Made by a program: the position numbers and the translations under genes
Notes under the pieces: model-generated
The model's input: only the letters and a program-made list of their open reading frames with translations
The model's database searches: none
Told to the model about the DNA's origin: nothing
Assembly (NCBI RefSeq): GCF_042652085.1
Contig: NZ_JBHSJF010000006.1
Span: 310,001-374,000 of the forward strand
DNA from: Flaviflagellibacter deserti
GTDB lineage: Bacteria; Pseudomonadota; Alphaproteobacteria; Rhizobiales; Methylopilaceae
DNA length: 64,000 nucleotides
Reading direction: 5' to 3'
Part shown: positions 52,808 to 62,163 of the stretch, in pieces
How the letters are laid out: every line of letters starts with the position of its first letter
Position numbering within the stretch: the stretch's first letter is position 1

Positions 52808-54091
52808 TCAGATGATCAGGAAGTCCGACGCCGTCAGATGCGCGTGGTTCTGAACCGTCGCGAACTGAACCGCGGCTTTGGAGCCCGAGCCGTCTTCATC
52901 GTAGAAGAGGGCACCGGTCTTCTCGTTGTAGATGACATAGTCGTTCTTATCGACCGCCTCGCTGCCGTAGACGAACTGTGACGACGACAGGTTTCCGCTT
53001 TTCAGCTTTCCGAACGCCGTATCGTTCATCCTGATCGTGTCGTCCTTCACGTTGAAGTCCGTGATCATGTCGACGTTCGTCTTGCTGTTCGCCTTGGTGT
53101 CGAAGGTGAAGTAGTCCTTGCCCGCGCCGCCGGTCAGGACGTCGTTACCCTGCTTGCCGTAGAGCTTGTCGTCTCCTCCGGCGCCGCGAATCAGATCGTT
53201 TGAATCCTTGCCGCTGATCGTGTCGGCCTTGCTGGTGCCGTCGAAGGTCTTGGTCGTGTCAGGAGTCGACGGTGTCGAAGTAGGCGGCTTCGGTGCGGAC
53301 GGAGTGGAAGGCGGAGTTTCGGGGGCGGTCTCCGTGGGCGGAGGGGTCATGGGGACGGTGGTCGTTCCGTCGTGGTTGAAGCCCAGCGAATAGAACGAGG
53401 TCTGGCCGCTGCCGGAGCCAGTATCCTCATTCACCCCCAGATACGCGCCTGCTTTGAAGTAGAAGGCGTCGCTGTCCCAGACGTCGTTGATCTTGGTGAC
53501 CGATTTGTACTCCTGCCCATCGGCATAGACGCGAACGTCGAGCACGTCGTCGTGCGCATCGATCGAATAGGAGAACTTCTCGTTCAGCGAGACATTGGGG
53601 TTCTTGCCGGAGCTGTCGGCGAGTTTGAACGTCGTCTCCTTATTGCCCGAACCGGCCTGGTCGTTGACGAAGTAGACCGTCCCGTTATCCCAGTAGAGAC
53701 GGACGAGCTCCTCGTCATGGCCGTGGATCTGTCCGACGACGAGGCGGCCCGTCGTGCCGTCCGATTTGATCGGGGCCTTGTCGACTTCGAGCGTGGCCGA
53801 CATGAAGCCGCCGGTCTTGAGATTCCAGGCGGCGCGCTCGCCGTCGTCCATCTCGCGAAGCTCGGAGCGGGCATATTTCGAGCCGCTGGTGGTGGCGCCG
53901 TCGACCGAGGCGCTGAAGACCATCGCTCCGTCGGTGCCGGTGTAGAAATACTTTGAGTTTTGATACCCGCTAAGGTTCGTCACCTCGACGGCGGTGCCGG
54001 AGATCGAACCCTTAGAATCGACAGGCAGGGTGATCTTCCAGTCGGAAAGATCGAAATTTGCACTAGGCGCGGTGCCTGGTTGTAAAGCCAT
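52808..54091 (-). CDS. Secreted PL7 alginate lyase with RTX C-terminus
   Basis: 427 residues from ATG 54091 (GAGGGG seven bases upstream; the ATG at 54097 lies too close to it). Residues 10-240 are polysaccharide lyase family 7 with all three motifs: R75-S-E-L-R79, Q121-I-H123 and Y211-F-K-A-G-A-Y217. The Q-I-H form usually goes with guluronate or mixed-block preference. A P/T-rich linker (245-290) leads to RTX repeats (GAGGDDKLYGKQGNDVLTG) and a C-terminus ending LTASDFLII, the same as the AlgE-like protein. No signal peptide, as expected for a T1SS substrate. It cuts alginate by beta-elimination outside the cell. Confidence 0.93.
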   Translation of the reverse strand: MALQPGTAPSANFDLSDWKITLPVDSKGSISGTAVEVTNLSGYQNSKYFYTGTDGAMVFSASVDGATTSGSKYARSELREMDDGERAAWNLKTGGFMSATLEVDKAPIKSDGTTGRLVVGQIHGHDEELVRLYWDNGTVYFVNDQAGSGNKETTFKLADSSGKNPNVSLNEKFSYSIDAHDDVLDVRVYADGQEYKSVTKINDVWDSDAFYFKAGAYLGVNEDTGSGSGQTSFYSLGFNHDGTTTVPMTPPPTETAPETPPSTPSAPKPPTSTPSTPDTTKTFDGTSKADTISGKDSNDLIRGAGGDDKLYGKQGNDVLTGGAGKDYFTFDTKANSKTNVDMITDFNVKDDTIRMNDTAFGKLKSGNLSSSQFVYGSEAVDKNDYVIYNEKTGALFYDEDGSGSKAAVQFATVQNHAHLTASDFLII

Positions 54092-54136
54092 GATCATACC
54101 CCTCTACGCAAAACTGAGGTTACCAAGGTTTATCAA

Positions 54137-54165
54137 CAGTACTGAAGAACTGTTTGATAGTACTG
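54137..54165. promoter_or_regulatory. Repeated palindrome upstream of the PL7 lyase (possible operator)
   Basis: CAGTACTG (54137-54144) and TAGTACTG (54158-54165) lie 21 bases apart, two helical turns, 46-74 bases before the lyase start. The rest of the 409-base stretch 54092-54500 shows no gene. Confidence 0.35.
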
Positions 54166-54500
54166 GGAGGAAATTCAGAAATAAGGAAGCTGTGAGACCG
54201 TCTTTTAGGCTTCCTGTTAACGAATAGGGACTTGAATTGAGACGCCTTCATGGAAGCAATTTGGCCGTCAAAAGGCGCTTTCCGGCCGGAAGCATTGCTG
54301 CTTCGATTTCAGTCAACTTGGGTTAACTGCAGAGAATCGACGGTGCGACAGGGGCATGAGTAATCGGGTTAAGGTTCGATGCGAGCGCGCCGGCCGCCTC
54401 GATGCATAATGATTGAGCAGGCGTCGAACAGAGGTCTTTGGCGCCCGGTCGGCACGGCAAGAGCGCGTGCACGCAGCTGACAGGGTCATCCTAAGGAAAC

Positions 54501-54574
54501 TGGAGGCCACGCCCGGAATCGAACCGGGGTGCAAGGATTTGCAGTCCTCTGCGTAACCACTCCGCCACGTGGCC
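54501..54574 (-). tRNA. tRNA-Cys (GCA)
   Basis: 74 bases with encoded CCA. Acceptor stem GGCCACG pairs with CGTGGCC; the anticodon loop CTGCAAA gives anticodon GCA; T-loop GTTCGATTC. It marks the edge between the alginate-type locus and core genes. Confidence 0.96.
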
Positions 54575-54760
54575 TCAGGTCCGGCCAGTTCGGCGGACGT
54601 GGAGGCCATATCAGCCAGCCGCCGCGGGTTCAACCATCCGTTTCGGCTTTGTCATGGCCGCGACATGGTGTCGAGACAGAGCATGCCGAGTGTGCTTGCC
54701 TTCGTCCCGTCTTCGTCGCACATAGCCTGACGGGCCGTGGACAAGGGGCAGGAGCGAGGC

Positions 54761-55414
54761 ATGTTCGATTTCGCGCAGGCGCGTCATTTCATGGTGGAAG
54801 GTCAGCTTCGCACCAACGAGATCACGAGTCCGGGCATTGTGAACGCGATGGCGACCTTGCCGCGCGAGCGATTCGTGCCCGAGGCTTGGGCAACCATGGC
54901 CTATTCGGAATGCGAGATACCCGTCGCCGCGGCTCGTTCGCTGCCGACGCCGATGGTTCTCGGCAAGCTGCTTGTCGCAGCGGACATCCGCGAAACCGAA
55001 AGCGTTCTTCACGTCGGCTGCACCACCGGTTACGGCTCGGCGATCCTGTCCAGGCTCTCGGCCTCGGTCACCGCGCTTGAGGACGACGAGGCGCTCGCCG
55101 ACCAGGCAAAAGCGAATCTCGCGGCGGTCGGTGCGGGCAATGTCACCGTGGTCACCGGTCCTCTTGTGGCCGGTTATGCACAGTCCGCACCTTTCGACGC
55201 GATTCTCATCGAAGGCTCGATCGAAGTTCTGCCGGACGCATTTGCCGGCCAGCTCAAGGACAACGGCCGCCTTGTCGTCGTCAACGGACGCGGGCGCACC
55301 GGGCAAGGCACGGTTTTCCGCCGGTCGGGCAACGAGTTCGGCGGCTTTCCGATGTTCGACGCGGCGGCGCCGCTGCTACCGGGATTTGAGCGCAGGGCGG
55401 CATTCGCGTTTTAG
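54761..55414 (+). CDS. Protein-L-isoaspartate O-methyltransferase family protein
   Basis: 217 residues from ATG 54761 (GGAG upstream). FVPEAWATMAYSECEIPV, then PTPMVLGKLL and SVLHVGCTTGYGSAILSRL (SAM motif I) match the Pcm fold. In true Pcm the loop reads G-x-x-I-S-Q-P; here it is A-R-S-L-P-T-P, the form of the alphaproteobacterial Pcm-like paralogue found beside tolC. Repair of isoaspartyl residues is therefore uncertain. It heads the pcm-tolC-popZ-valS block usual in Rhizobiales. Confidence 0.82.
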   Translation: MFDFAQARHFMVEGQLRTNEITSPGIVNAMATLPRERFVPEAWATMAYSECEIPVAAARSLPTPMVLGKLLVAADIRETESVLHVGCTTGYGSAILSRLSASVTALEDDEALADQAKANLAAVGAGNVTVVTGPLVAGYAQSAPFDAILIEGSIEVLPDAFAGQLKDNGRLVVVNGRGRTGQGTVFRRSGNEFGGFPMFDAAAPLLPGFERRAAFAF

Positions 55415-55555
55415 GTCTGTTGCAAAATTACCCCAGTTCCGATGATTGCGACTGGACCGGGATTGTTCGGGTGTTCCACTTCTTAATCGATCACTAAATT
55501 GAAGCGAGCCGGTGAGGGACCGGCTGAGTTTGATGCGTTTTGGGGCGATCGATAC

Positions 55556-56980
55556 ATGAAGCCGACAACGAGAATGTCCGGTGCGCTTTGCGCCGTACCG
55601 CTACTGGCAGTTGTCGGGTCGATAGGCTTTACGGCTCCCGCGAGCGCGGAGACGCTGCCCGAGGCGCTCGCCCGAGCCTATGAAGGCAACCCCACTCTTA
55701 ACGCCCAGCGCGCCAATACCCGCGCAACGGACGAGGCGGTTCCGCAGGCGCTATCCGATTACCGCCCGACGGTGATCGGCTCCGCCGATGCAGGCTATGT
55801 CGACACGCGAATCAAGCGTCGCCAGGAGGGCATCCGCTCGATCAACGACAGCGAGGTTTTCAGCCGCAGCGCCGGCGTTACGCTGAACCAGAACCTGTTC
55901 AACGGCTTCCAGACCAAGAACAACGTCAAGGTCGCGGAATCGTCCGTACTCGCCTCCCGCGAGACGCTGTTGAACACCGAGCAGAACGTGCTCTTCGACG
56001 GCGTCGAAGCCTACATGAACGTGCTGCGCGATTTCGCGATCTTCGACCTGCGCCGCAACAACGTCGACCTTCTCGGCGAAGAACTGCGCGCCACGAACGA
56101 GCGCTTCCAGGTCGGCGAGGTCACCCGCACCGATACCGCGCTCTCCGAATCGCGCCTCGCCGGCGCCCGGTCCGACCTCAGCGTCGCCGAAGCCAATCTG
56201 AAGGCCAGCCGCGCCGTCTACCGCCAGGTGATCGGCAACGAGCCGACCAAGCTCTTCCCCGGCAAGCCCGTAGACCGGCTGCTGCCTCCGAATCTCGATG
56301 CCGCTCTCCAGGTCGGTTTCAAGGAACATCCGGCCACGCGTTCGGCATTCCATGCCGTCGACGCCGCGGCGGCTCAGGTGCGGGTCGCCCAGGGCGTGCT
56401 CGCTCCGTCGGTCGATCTTCAGGGCAGCGTCAGCACGCAGCGTGACGACGCGCTCGGCGGCGGCCTCAGCGGCGAGGATTACACCAACACGTTTAACGGC
56501 ACCGTCCTCACCACGCTGACCGTGCCGATCTATCAGGGCGGTCAGGAATATTCGGTGATCCGTCAGGCCAAGGAGACCCTGGGCCAGCGCCGTCTTGAGG
56601 CGGAAATCGTCCGCGATCAGGTCCGTGCTGCCATCGTGTCGGCATGGGGCGCGCTCGAAGGCGCCAAGTCCCAGATCATTGCCGCGCAGGCGCAGGTCGA
56701 CGCGGCCCAGATCGCCTTGAACGGTGTCCGCGAGGAGAACCGGGTGGGCCAGCGCACCACGCTCGACGTGTTGAACTTCACCCAGGACCTGCTCGACGCC
56801 CGCGTTACCTTGATCACCGCGCAGCGCGACCGTGTCGTCGCCTCCTATGCGCTGCTTCAGGCGATCGGCCGACTGAACGTCGTGCAGCTGAACCTGAAGG
56901 TCGCGACCTACGATTCGCGCATCCATTACGACCAGGTGCGTGACAGGTGGTTCGGCCAGCGCACGCCTGACGGCCGCTGA
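55556..56980 (+). CDS. tolC: TolC family outer-membrane channel protein
   Basis: 474 residues. Signal peptide (AVPLLAVVGSIGFTAPASA) then ETLPEALARAYEGNPTLNAQ, the TolC opening. Two OEP repeats: GVTLNQNLFNGFQTKNNV and its second-half partner LTVPIYQGGQEYSVI, each followed by long helices. It forms the trimeric exit duct for type I secretion and efflux. It is the only outer-membrane channel in the window, so it is a candidate partner of the HlyD/PrtD pair at 25.7-28.8 kb. Confidence 0.93.
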   Translation: MKPTTRMSGALCAVPLLAVVGSIGFTAPASAETLPEALARAYEGNPTLNAQRANTRATDEAVPQALSDYRPTVIGSADAGYVDTRIKRRQEGIRSINDSEVFSRSAGVTLNQNLFNGFQTKNNVKVAESSVLASRETLLNTEQNVLFDGVEAYMNVLRDFAIFDLRRNNVDLLGEELRATNERFQVGEVTRTDTALSESRLAGARSDLSVAEANLKASRAVYRQVIGNEPTKLFPGKPVDRLLPPNLDAALQVGFKEHPATRSAFHAVDAAAAQVRVAQGVLAPSVDLQGSVSTQRDDALGGGLSGEDYTNTFNGTVLTTLTVPIYQGGQEYSVIRQAKETLGQRRLEAEIVRDQVRAAIVSAWGALEGAKSQIIAAQAQVDAAQIALNGVREENRVGQRTTLDVLNFTQDLLDARVTLITAQRDRVVASYALLQAIGRLNVVQLNLKVATYDSRIHYDQVRDRWFGQRTPDGR

Positions 56981-56989
56981 TATTGCCAA

Positions 56990-57007
56990 CCCCGGCGTCA
57001 GCCGGGG
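56990..57007 (+). terminator. Hairpin after tolC
   Basis: CCCCGGC-GTCA-GCCGGGG, nine bases past the stop. No T-run. Confidence 0.5.
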
Positions 57008-57115
57008 AAACGCAATCGAGGGTTCTTGTCTTCCATTTTTGCGGTGCGATACTCGCAACCTCAGGGAAACAATGATTCTCCTTCGAGGTTTAGTGTCGCC
57101 GGGGCCTTTTCGAAT

Positions 57116-57850
57116 ATGAGCAGCACCGCCAAAGCGCACGAACCCACGATGGAGGAGATCCTCGCCTCCATTCGCCGGATCATCGCCGACGACGATCCGA
57201 GCGAGACGCCGGTGGCTGCCGCTCCCGCACCTGCCGCCCCCGCGAAGCCTGCGCTGAAGGCCGTCGAGGCCGCGCCGCCTCCGCCTCCCGCGCCCGCCGC
57301 GGCGGCTGAGGACGACATGGCCGGCATGAGCCAGGACGATATCGATGCGATGCTCGCAAGCTTCGACTCGCCTCCTCTGCCCGGCAAGGAGCCCGAGCCG
57401 GAACTAGCCGCCGAGGCCGTCGATCCCTGGGACGCTATTGCCGACGAGGAAGAGGACGAGGACGTTCTCGAACTCACCAAGCCGCTGAAATCCGTTCCGG
57501 ACGAGGTCGAGTTCCGCGATCCGACACCGCCACCAGCGTCACCACCCGACGAAGACGATATGTCGGACTGGGCCGTGCTGCCGGAAGAGAGCGCGGCGTC
57601 CACGCCCAAGCGTTCGAGCGCGCCGTCTGGCGAGAGCCTGCTTGCGGCGGAGGCGAGCCGCGCGGTTTCCGCCTCGTTCGGATCGCTCGCCAATACGATC
57701 TTTGCCGCAAATGCCCGTACGCTGGACGACCTCGTTCAGGAGATGCTGCGGCCAATGCTGAAGGATTGGCTCGACACCAATCTGCCGGCCGTGGTCGAAC
57801 GTCTCGTCCAGGCCGAAATCGAGCGTGTCTCGCGCGGCAATCGCCGCTGA
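57116..57850 (+). CDS. popZ: PopZ-like polar organising protein (DUF2497)
   Basis: 244 residues from ATG 57116. The short N-terminal helix EPTMEEILASIRRIIADD is the PopZ/DUF2497 signature. A long acidic, Pro-rich disordered middle follows (PPPPPAPAAAAEDDM, DEEEDEDVLEL). C-terminal oligomerisation helices: TLDDLVQEMLRPMLKDWLD and LPAVVERLVQAEIERVSRG. PopZ forms a polar network that anchors the chromosome origin and recruits cell-cycle factors. It sits between tolC and valS. Confidence 0.92.
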   Translation: MSSTAKAHEPTMEEILASIRRIIADDDPSETPVAAAPAPAAPAKPALKAVEAAPPPPPAPAAAAEDDMAGMSQDDIDAMLASFDSPPLPGKEPEPELAAEAVDPWDAIADEEEDEDVLELTKPLKSVPDEVEFRDPTPPPASPPDEDDMSDWAVLPEESAASTPKRSSAPSGESLLAAEASRAVSASFGSLANTIFAANARTLDDLVQEMLRPMLKDWLDTNLPAVVERLVQAEIERVSRGNRR

Positions 57851-57869
57851 TCGTCGGATATTCTGCCCG

Positions 57870-59072
57870 TCAGGTTTTCGCGATTTTCCCAAGAAACACA
57901 GCGAACAGGACGCCTAGCAGCGGCAGGCCTATCGCGGCCGTGACGAAGCCGGGTACGGCTCCCCAGGCGTCGAATGACAAGCCTGCGAGCGCAACGCCCG
58001 TGGTCTGGCCGATATAGAAAGACGACGAGAACAGCGCCATCGCCGAGCCACGCGCTTCCGGCGCCATCTGTGTTGCCTTTGTCTGCAACGTGTTGTGCAG
58101 CATCATCCAGCCGAGCCCCATTGCGGGCGCGATGACGAGAAACGGCGAGGGGCCGGAGACGGCCGCTCCCAGGAAGCCCACTCCCAGCAGGACGCCGCCT
58201 GCCGAGGCGAGGCCACGCTCGCCCATGGTCCTGATGAACAGCGGCGCCGCGAGCGAATAGAAGACGCCACCGATGCCGAACAGCGCGAGGACGAGGCCGA
58301 CGCGGTCGAGGCCGAGACCGAACCGGGCATGCAGATGGCTGCCGACGAAGGTGAGGGCGCCGAACAGCAGGACGCCTTCGAGGAAGATCGACGACAGCAC
58401 GGCCCGTACCATCGGCAGCCGAAACAGTCCGAACGCCTTCTGGTAGGATTCCAGAAGCGGTGGCGGAGTGCCGACCGGTCGTAGATCGCGGAGCGGTCCG
58501 AGCTCTCGTCGAAGGCCTACGGCCGCGATCAGGAAGAAGATCGCAAGGCCGCCGAAGACCGCTCTCCAGCTCAGATATTCCGCCAGGAAGCCGCCCGCCG
58601 CCTGTCCAAGGACGAGCCCCAAAGTGTTCGCGACGACGAACCGCGCCAGCATGGTCTGGCGTGCGGCTAGCGGCACCGTGTCGCCGATATACGCGAGCGA
58701 AAGCGGGATCAGCCCGCCCGCGAAGACGCCGGCAAGAAAGCGCAGTCCGGTCAGTGCTCCAAGCGACGTCGCGAAAATGCAGGCGAATGTCGCGAGAGAG
58801 GCGCCGAGCGTGATGATGGTGACGACGAAGGTCTTGCCCATCCGGTCGCCGAGCGGGCCGTAGACCAGCTGGAACAGGCCATAGGCAATCGCGTAGGCCG
58901 TCACGATATGAGAGGCGCCGCCGATCGATTCTCCGAACTCACCGGCGATCGAAGGCAGGAGCGGATCGGCCACGCGCACGGAAGCCGAGCTCGCGAAAGC
59001 CGCCGCGGCAAGCCAGAAAATCATGCGGATCGGGGCTGTCGTAGATTCGGCGGAGGCGGAAACGGATGTCAT
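57870..59072 (-). CDS. MFS transporter
   Basis: 400 residues, about 12 membrane segments. Motif A between segments 2 and 3 reads GPLGDRMGKT. LAGVFAGGLIPLSLAYIGD and LVLGQAAGGFLAEYLSWRA are typical of the drug:H+ antiporter-1 / AraJ-like branch. The substrate is unknown; efflux of a small molecule is likely. Convergent with popZ (19 bases apart) and divergent from valS. Confidence 0.88.
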   Translation of the reverse strand: MTSVSASAESTTAPIRMIFWLAAAAFASSASVRVADPLLPSIAGEFGESIGGASHIVTAYAIAYGLFQLVYGPLGDRMGKTFVVTIITLGASLATFACIFATSLGALTGLRFLAGVFAGGLIPLSLAYIGDTVPLAARQTMLARFVVANTLGLVLGQAAGGFLAEYLSWRAVFGGLAIFFLIAAVGLRRELGPLRDLRPVGTPPPLLESYQKAFGLFRLPMVRAVLSSIFLEGVLLFGALTFVGSHLHARFGLGLDRVGLVLALFGIGGVFYSLAAPLFIRTMGERGLASAGGVLLGVGFLGAAVSGPSPFLVIAPAMGLGWMMLHNTLQTKATQMAPEARGSAMALFSSSFYIGQTTGVALAGLSFDAWGAVPGFVTAAIGLPLLGVLFAVFLGKIAKT

Positions 59073-59235
59073 GAAGTTCGTGATTTAACGCCGTTGAGGC
59101 CGCCTTCAAATGCGTCTTATTGCGAGAATGAACCCGGCTTGCGTTGACACTCTCGTGCCGCTCCGCTTGTAAAGCGCGAGAATCCGAAATTCCCAGCCGA
59201 GCCGTCGGCGCCAGTAGAAACAATCGCGATATTCG

Positions 59236-61977
59236 ATGCCAATCGAGAAAACCTATCAGCCTGCCGAAATCGAGGAACGCATCTCCGAGGCCTGGAACAA
59301 GGCCCAGGCGTTCAAGGCCGGCGCGAATGCGAAGCCCGGCGCGGAGAGCTTCTCCATCGTCATCCCACCGCCGAACGTCACCGGCTCCCTGCATATGGGC
59401 CACGCGCTCAACAACACGCTGCAGGATGTGCTGACGCGTTTCGAGCGGATGCGCGGCAAGGACGTGCTGTGGCAGCCCGGCATGGACCATGCGGGCATCG
59501 CGACCCAGATGGTCGTCGAGCGCCAGCTCGCCGAACGGCAGGAGCCGTCGCGCCGCGATATGGGCCGCGAGAAGTTCATCGAGCGCGTCTGGGCTTGGAA
59601 GGAAGAGTCCGGCGGCACGATCATCAACCAGCTAAAGCGCCTCGGTGCCTCGTGTGATTTCTCGCGCGAGCGTTTCACCATGGACGAGGGTCTGTCTCAG
59701 GCGGTCCGCAAGGTGTTCGTCGAGCTTCACCGCAAGGGCCTGATCTACAAGGACAAGCGCCTTGTGAACTGGGATCCGAAGCTCCGCACGGCGGTTTCCG
59801 ATCTCGAAGTCGAGACGCGCGAGGTGAAGGGCCATATGTGGCGCTTCGCCTATCCGCTCGCCGAAGGCCCGGTTGACGGCATCGCTGAGATCGTCATCGC
59901 GACGACCCGTCCGGAGACCATGCTCGGCGACGGCGCGGTCGCGGTCCATCCGAGCGACGAGCGCTACAGGAATCTCATCGGCAAGATGGTCCGCCTGCCG
60001 GTCGCGGAGCGCCTGATTCCGATCATCGCCGACGAATATCCGGATCCGGAATTCGGCTCAGGCGCGGTCAAGATCACCGGCGCACACGACTTCAATGACT
60101 TCGAGGTCGCTCGTCGTCACGACATCCCGCTGTTTATGCTGATGGATGAAGACGCGCGCATGTCCGACAACGTGCCGGAGCGTTATCTCGGCCTCGACCG
60201 GTTTGAGGCCCGAAAGATGGTCGTGGCCGAGATCGAGGAGATGGGTCTCCTCCGCGGCATCGAGGACAAGGTCATCCCGCAGCCGTTCGGCGACCGCTCG
60301 GGCGTTGTGCTCGAACCCATGCTCACTGACCAGTGGTGGGTCGATGCGAAGACGCTTGCCCAGCCGGCGCTCGCGGCGGTTCGCGGGGGCAAGACGAATT
60401 TCGTCCCGAAGAACTGGGAGAAGACCTATTTCGAATGGCTGGAGAACATCCAGCCCTGGTGCGTCTCGCGTCAGCTCTGGTGGGGACACCAGATCCCGGC
60501 CTGGTACGACCCGCACGGCCACGTCTACGTCGAGGAGAGCCGGGAGGACGCACTGCGTGCCGCGATCCTGCGCAACGAAACCGAGAACATGCTCTCGGAC
60601 GACGAGGCGGAATCGATCCATCAGGAACTGCTCGGCGGCCCGCAGAGCGATTTCCTCATTCAGGACGAGGACGTTCTCGACACATGGTTCTCGTCCGCGC
60701 TCTGGCCGTTCTCGACGATGGGCTGGCCGGACGAGACGCCGGAGCTGAAACGCTACTATCCGACCTCCGTCCTCGTGACGGGCTTCGACATCATCTTCTT
60801 CTGGGTCGCCCGGATGATGATGATGGGCATCGAGTTCATGGGCGAGGTGCCGTTCAAGGACGTCTACATCCACGCGCTCGTCCGCGACGAGAAGGGCGCC
60901 AAGATGTCGAAGTCCAAGGGCAACGTCATAGACCCGCTCGAACTGATGGACGAGTTCGGCGCCGACGCGGTCCGCTTCACGCTCGCCGCCATGGCGGCGC
61001 AGGGCAGGGACATCAAGCTCGCGAAGTCGCGCATCGAGGGCTATCGCAACTTCGCGACCAAGCTCTGGAACGCGACCCGCTTCGCCGAGATGAACCAGTG
61101 CGCCGTCGTTCCGGGCTTCGACCCGTCATCGGTCACGACCACGCTCAACAAATGGATCGTCGGCGAGGCCGCGCGCACGGTGAAGGAAACGAGCGCCGCG
61201 ATCGAGGCCTATCGCTTCAACGATGCGGCGAACGCGGTCTATCGCTTTGCCTGGTCGATCTTCTGCGACTGGTATCTCGAACTGGCGAAGCCGGTCCTCC
61301 AGTCGGAGACGGACAGCGCCGAGCGCACCGAAACCCGCGCGACAGTGTCCTGGACGCTCGACCAGATCGTCGCTCTGCTCCACCCGTTCATGCCCTTCAT
61401 CACCGAGGAGCTGTGGGCGGTGACGGCTCCGGCCGGCGGCCGCGCGAAGCTGCTTGCCCTGTCGGACTGGCCGGAACTACCGAAGAGCGACACCGAGGCG
61501 GCGGAGGCCGAGATCGGCTGGCTCGTCGACATGATCTCCGAGGTCCGTTCGGTCCGAACCGAGATGAACGTGCCGGGCGGCGCCCAAATCCCGCTTCTCC
61601 TCATCGGGGCTTCCGCCGAGGTGCAGGCCTGGGCCAGGCGCTACGAGGACGCGCTTCGCCGTCAGGCGCGCCTGTCCGGCATCGACTTCGCCGATTCGGC
61701 TCCGGCCGGCGCGGTGCAGCTTCTCGTCCGCGGCGGAGTCGGAGCGCTTCCGATCGCCGACGTGGTCGATCTCGGAGCCGAGAGGACACGCCTCTCAAAG
61801 GAGATCGGCAAGATCGTCGACGAGATCGACAAGATCGACAAGAAGCTCGGCAATCCCGACTTCCTGGCCCGCGCCAAGGAAGAAGTGGTCGAGGAGCAGC
61901 GCGAGCGCCGCGAAGAGGCGGAAGCGCGTCGCATGAAACTGGCGGATGCATTGGAGCGACTAAAGGTTGTGGCCTGA
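59236..61977 (+). CDS. valS: Valyl-tRNA synthetase
   Basis: 913 residues. Class I synthetase: H53-M-G-H56 (HIGH motif) in PPNVTGSLHMGHALNN and K556-M-S-K-S560 in GAKMSKSKGNVIDP. An editing (CP1) domain at about 190-350 carries TTRPETMLGDGAVAVHP. The C-terminal coiled coil (840-913, EIGKIVDEIDKIDKKLGNPD) is typical of ValS. Essential for translation. ATG 59236 begins MPIEKTYQPAEIE, the usual alphaproteobacterial start. Confidence 0.97.
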   Translation: MPIEKTYQPAEIEERISEAWNKAQAFKAGANAKPGAESFSIVIPPPNVTGSLHMGHALNNTLQDVLTRFERMRGKDVLWQPGMDHAGIATQMVVERQLAERQEPSRRDMGREKFIERVWAWKEESGGTIINQLKRLGASCDFSRERFTMDEGLSQAVRKVFVELHRKGLIYKDKRLVNWDPKLRTAVSDLEVETREVKGHMWRFAYPLAEGPVDGIAEIVIATTRPETMLGDGAVAVHPSDERYRNLIGKMVRLPVAERLIPIIADEYPDPEFGSGAVKITGAHDFNDFEVARRHDIPLFMLMDEDARMSDNVPERYLGLDRFEARKMVVAEIEEMGLLRGIEDKVIPQPFGDRSGVVLEPMLTDQWWVDAKTLAQPALAAVRGGKTNFVPKNWEKTYFEWLENIQPWCVSRQLWWGHQIPAWYDPHGHVYVEESREDALRAAILRNETENMLSDDEAESIHQELLGGPQSDFLIQDEDVLDTWFSSALWPFSTMGWPDETPELKRYYPTSVLVTGFDIIFFWVARMMMMGIEFMGEVPFKDVYIHALVRDEKGAKMSKSKGNVIDPLELMDEFGADAVRFTLAAMAAQGRDIKLAKSRIEGYRNFATKLWNATRFAEMNQCAVVPGFDPSSVTTTLNKWIVGEAARTVKETSAAIEAYRFNDAANAVYRFAWSIFCDWYLELAKPVLQSETDSAERTETRATVSWTLDQIVALLHPFMPFITEELWAVTAPAGGRAKLLALSDWPELPKSDTEAAEAEIGWLVDMISEVRSVRTEMNVPGGAQIPLLLIGASAEVQAWARRYEDALRRQARLSGIDFADSAPAGAVQLLVRGGVGALPIADVVDLGAERTRLSKEIGKIVDEIDKIDKKLGNPDFLARAKEEVVEEQRERREEAEARRMKLADALERLKVVA

Positions 61978-62163
61978 AGGGTTTATCCCCCTGATCTGTC
62001 TCCTTTTCATCACGTAGACCGCCGGTCTGTCGCGAGCGCTCGCAAGTCGCTCGCGTTCGGACTCGGTCTCTGCAAAAAGTTCAGAACCATCGAACCAGAC
62101 TCGCGTTTGCGGTGACTTCTTAAAGAGGCCGTAAGCGAACCGGGTGCCAGGGACACGGAAAAC

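Noticed and set aside
25730..54091. The alginate-type locus as a mobile island
   Set aside because: A tRNA-Cys lies at one edge, but I found no integrase, transposase or repeated tRNA end at the other, and codon usage looks like that of the neighbours.
61978..62163. Possible terminator or small gene between valS and the DUF1402 gene
   Set aside because: Only short GC palindromes (such as GCGAGCGCTCGC) without T-run and no open frame with coding character.
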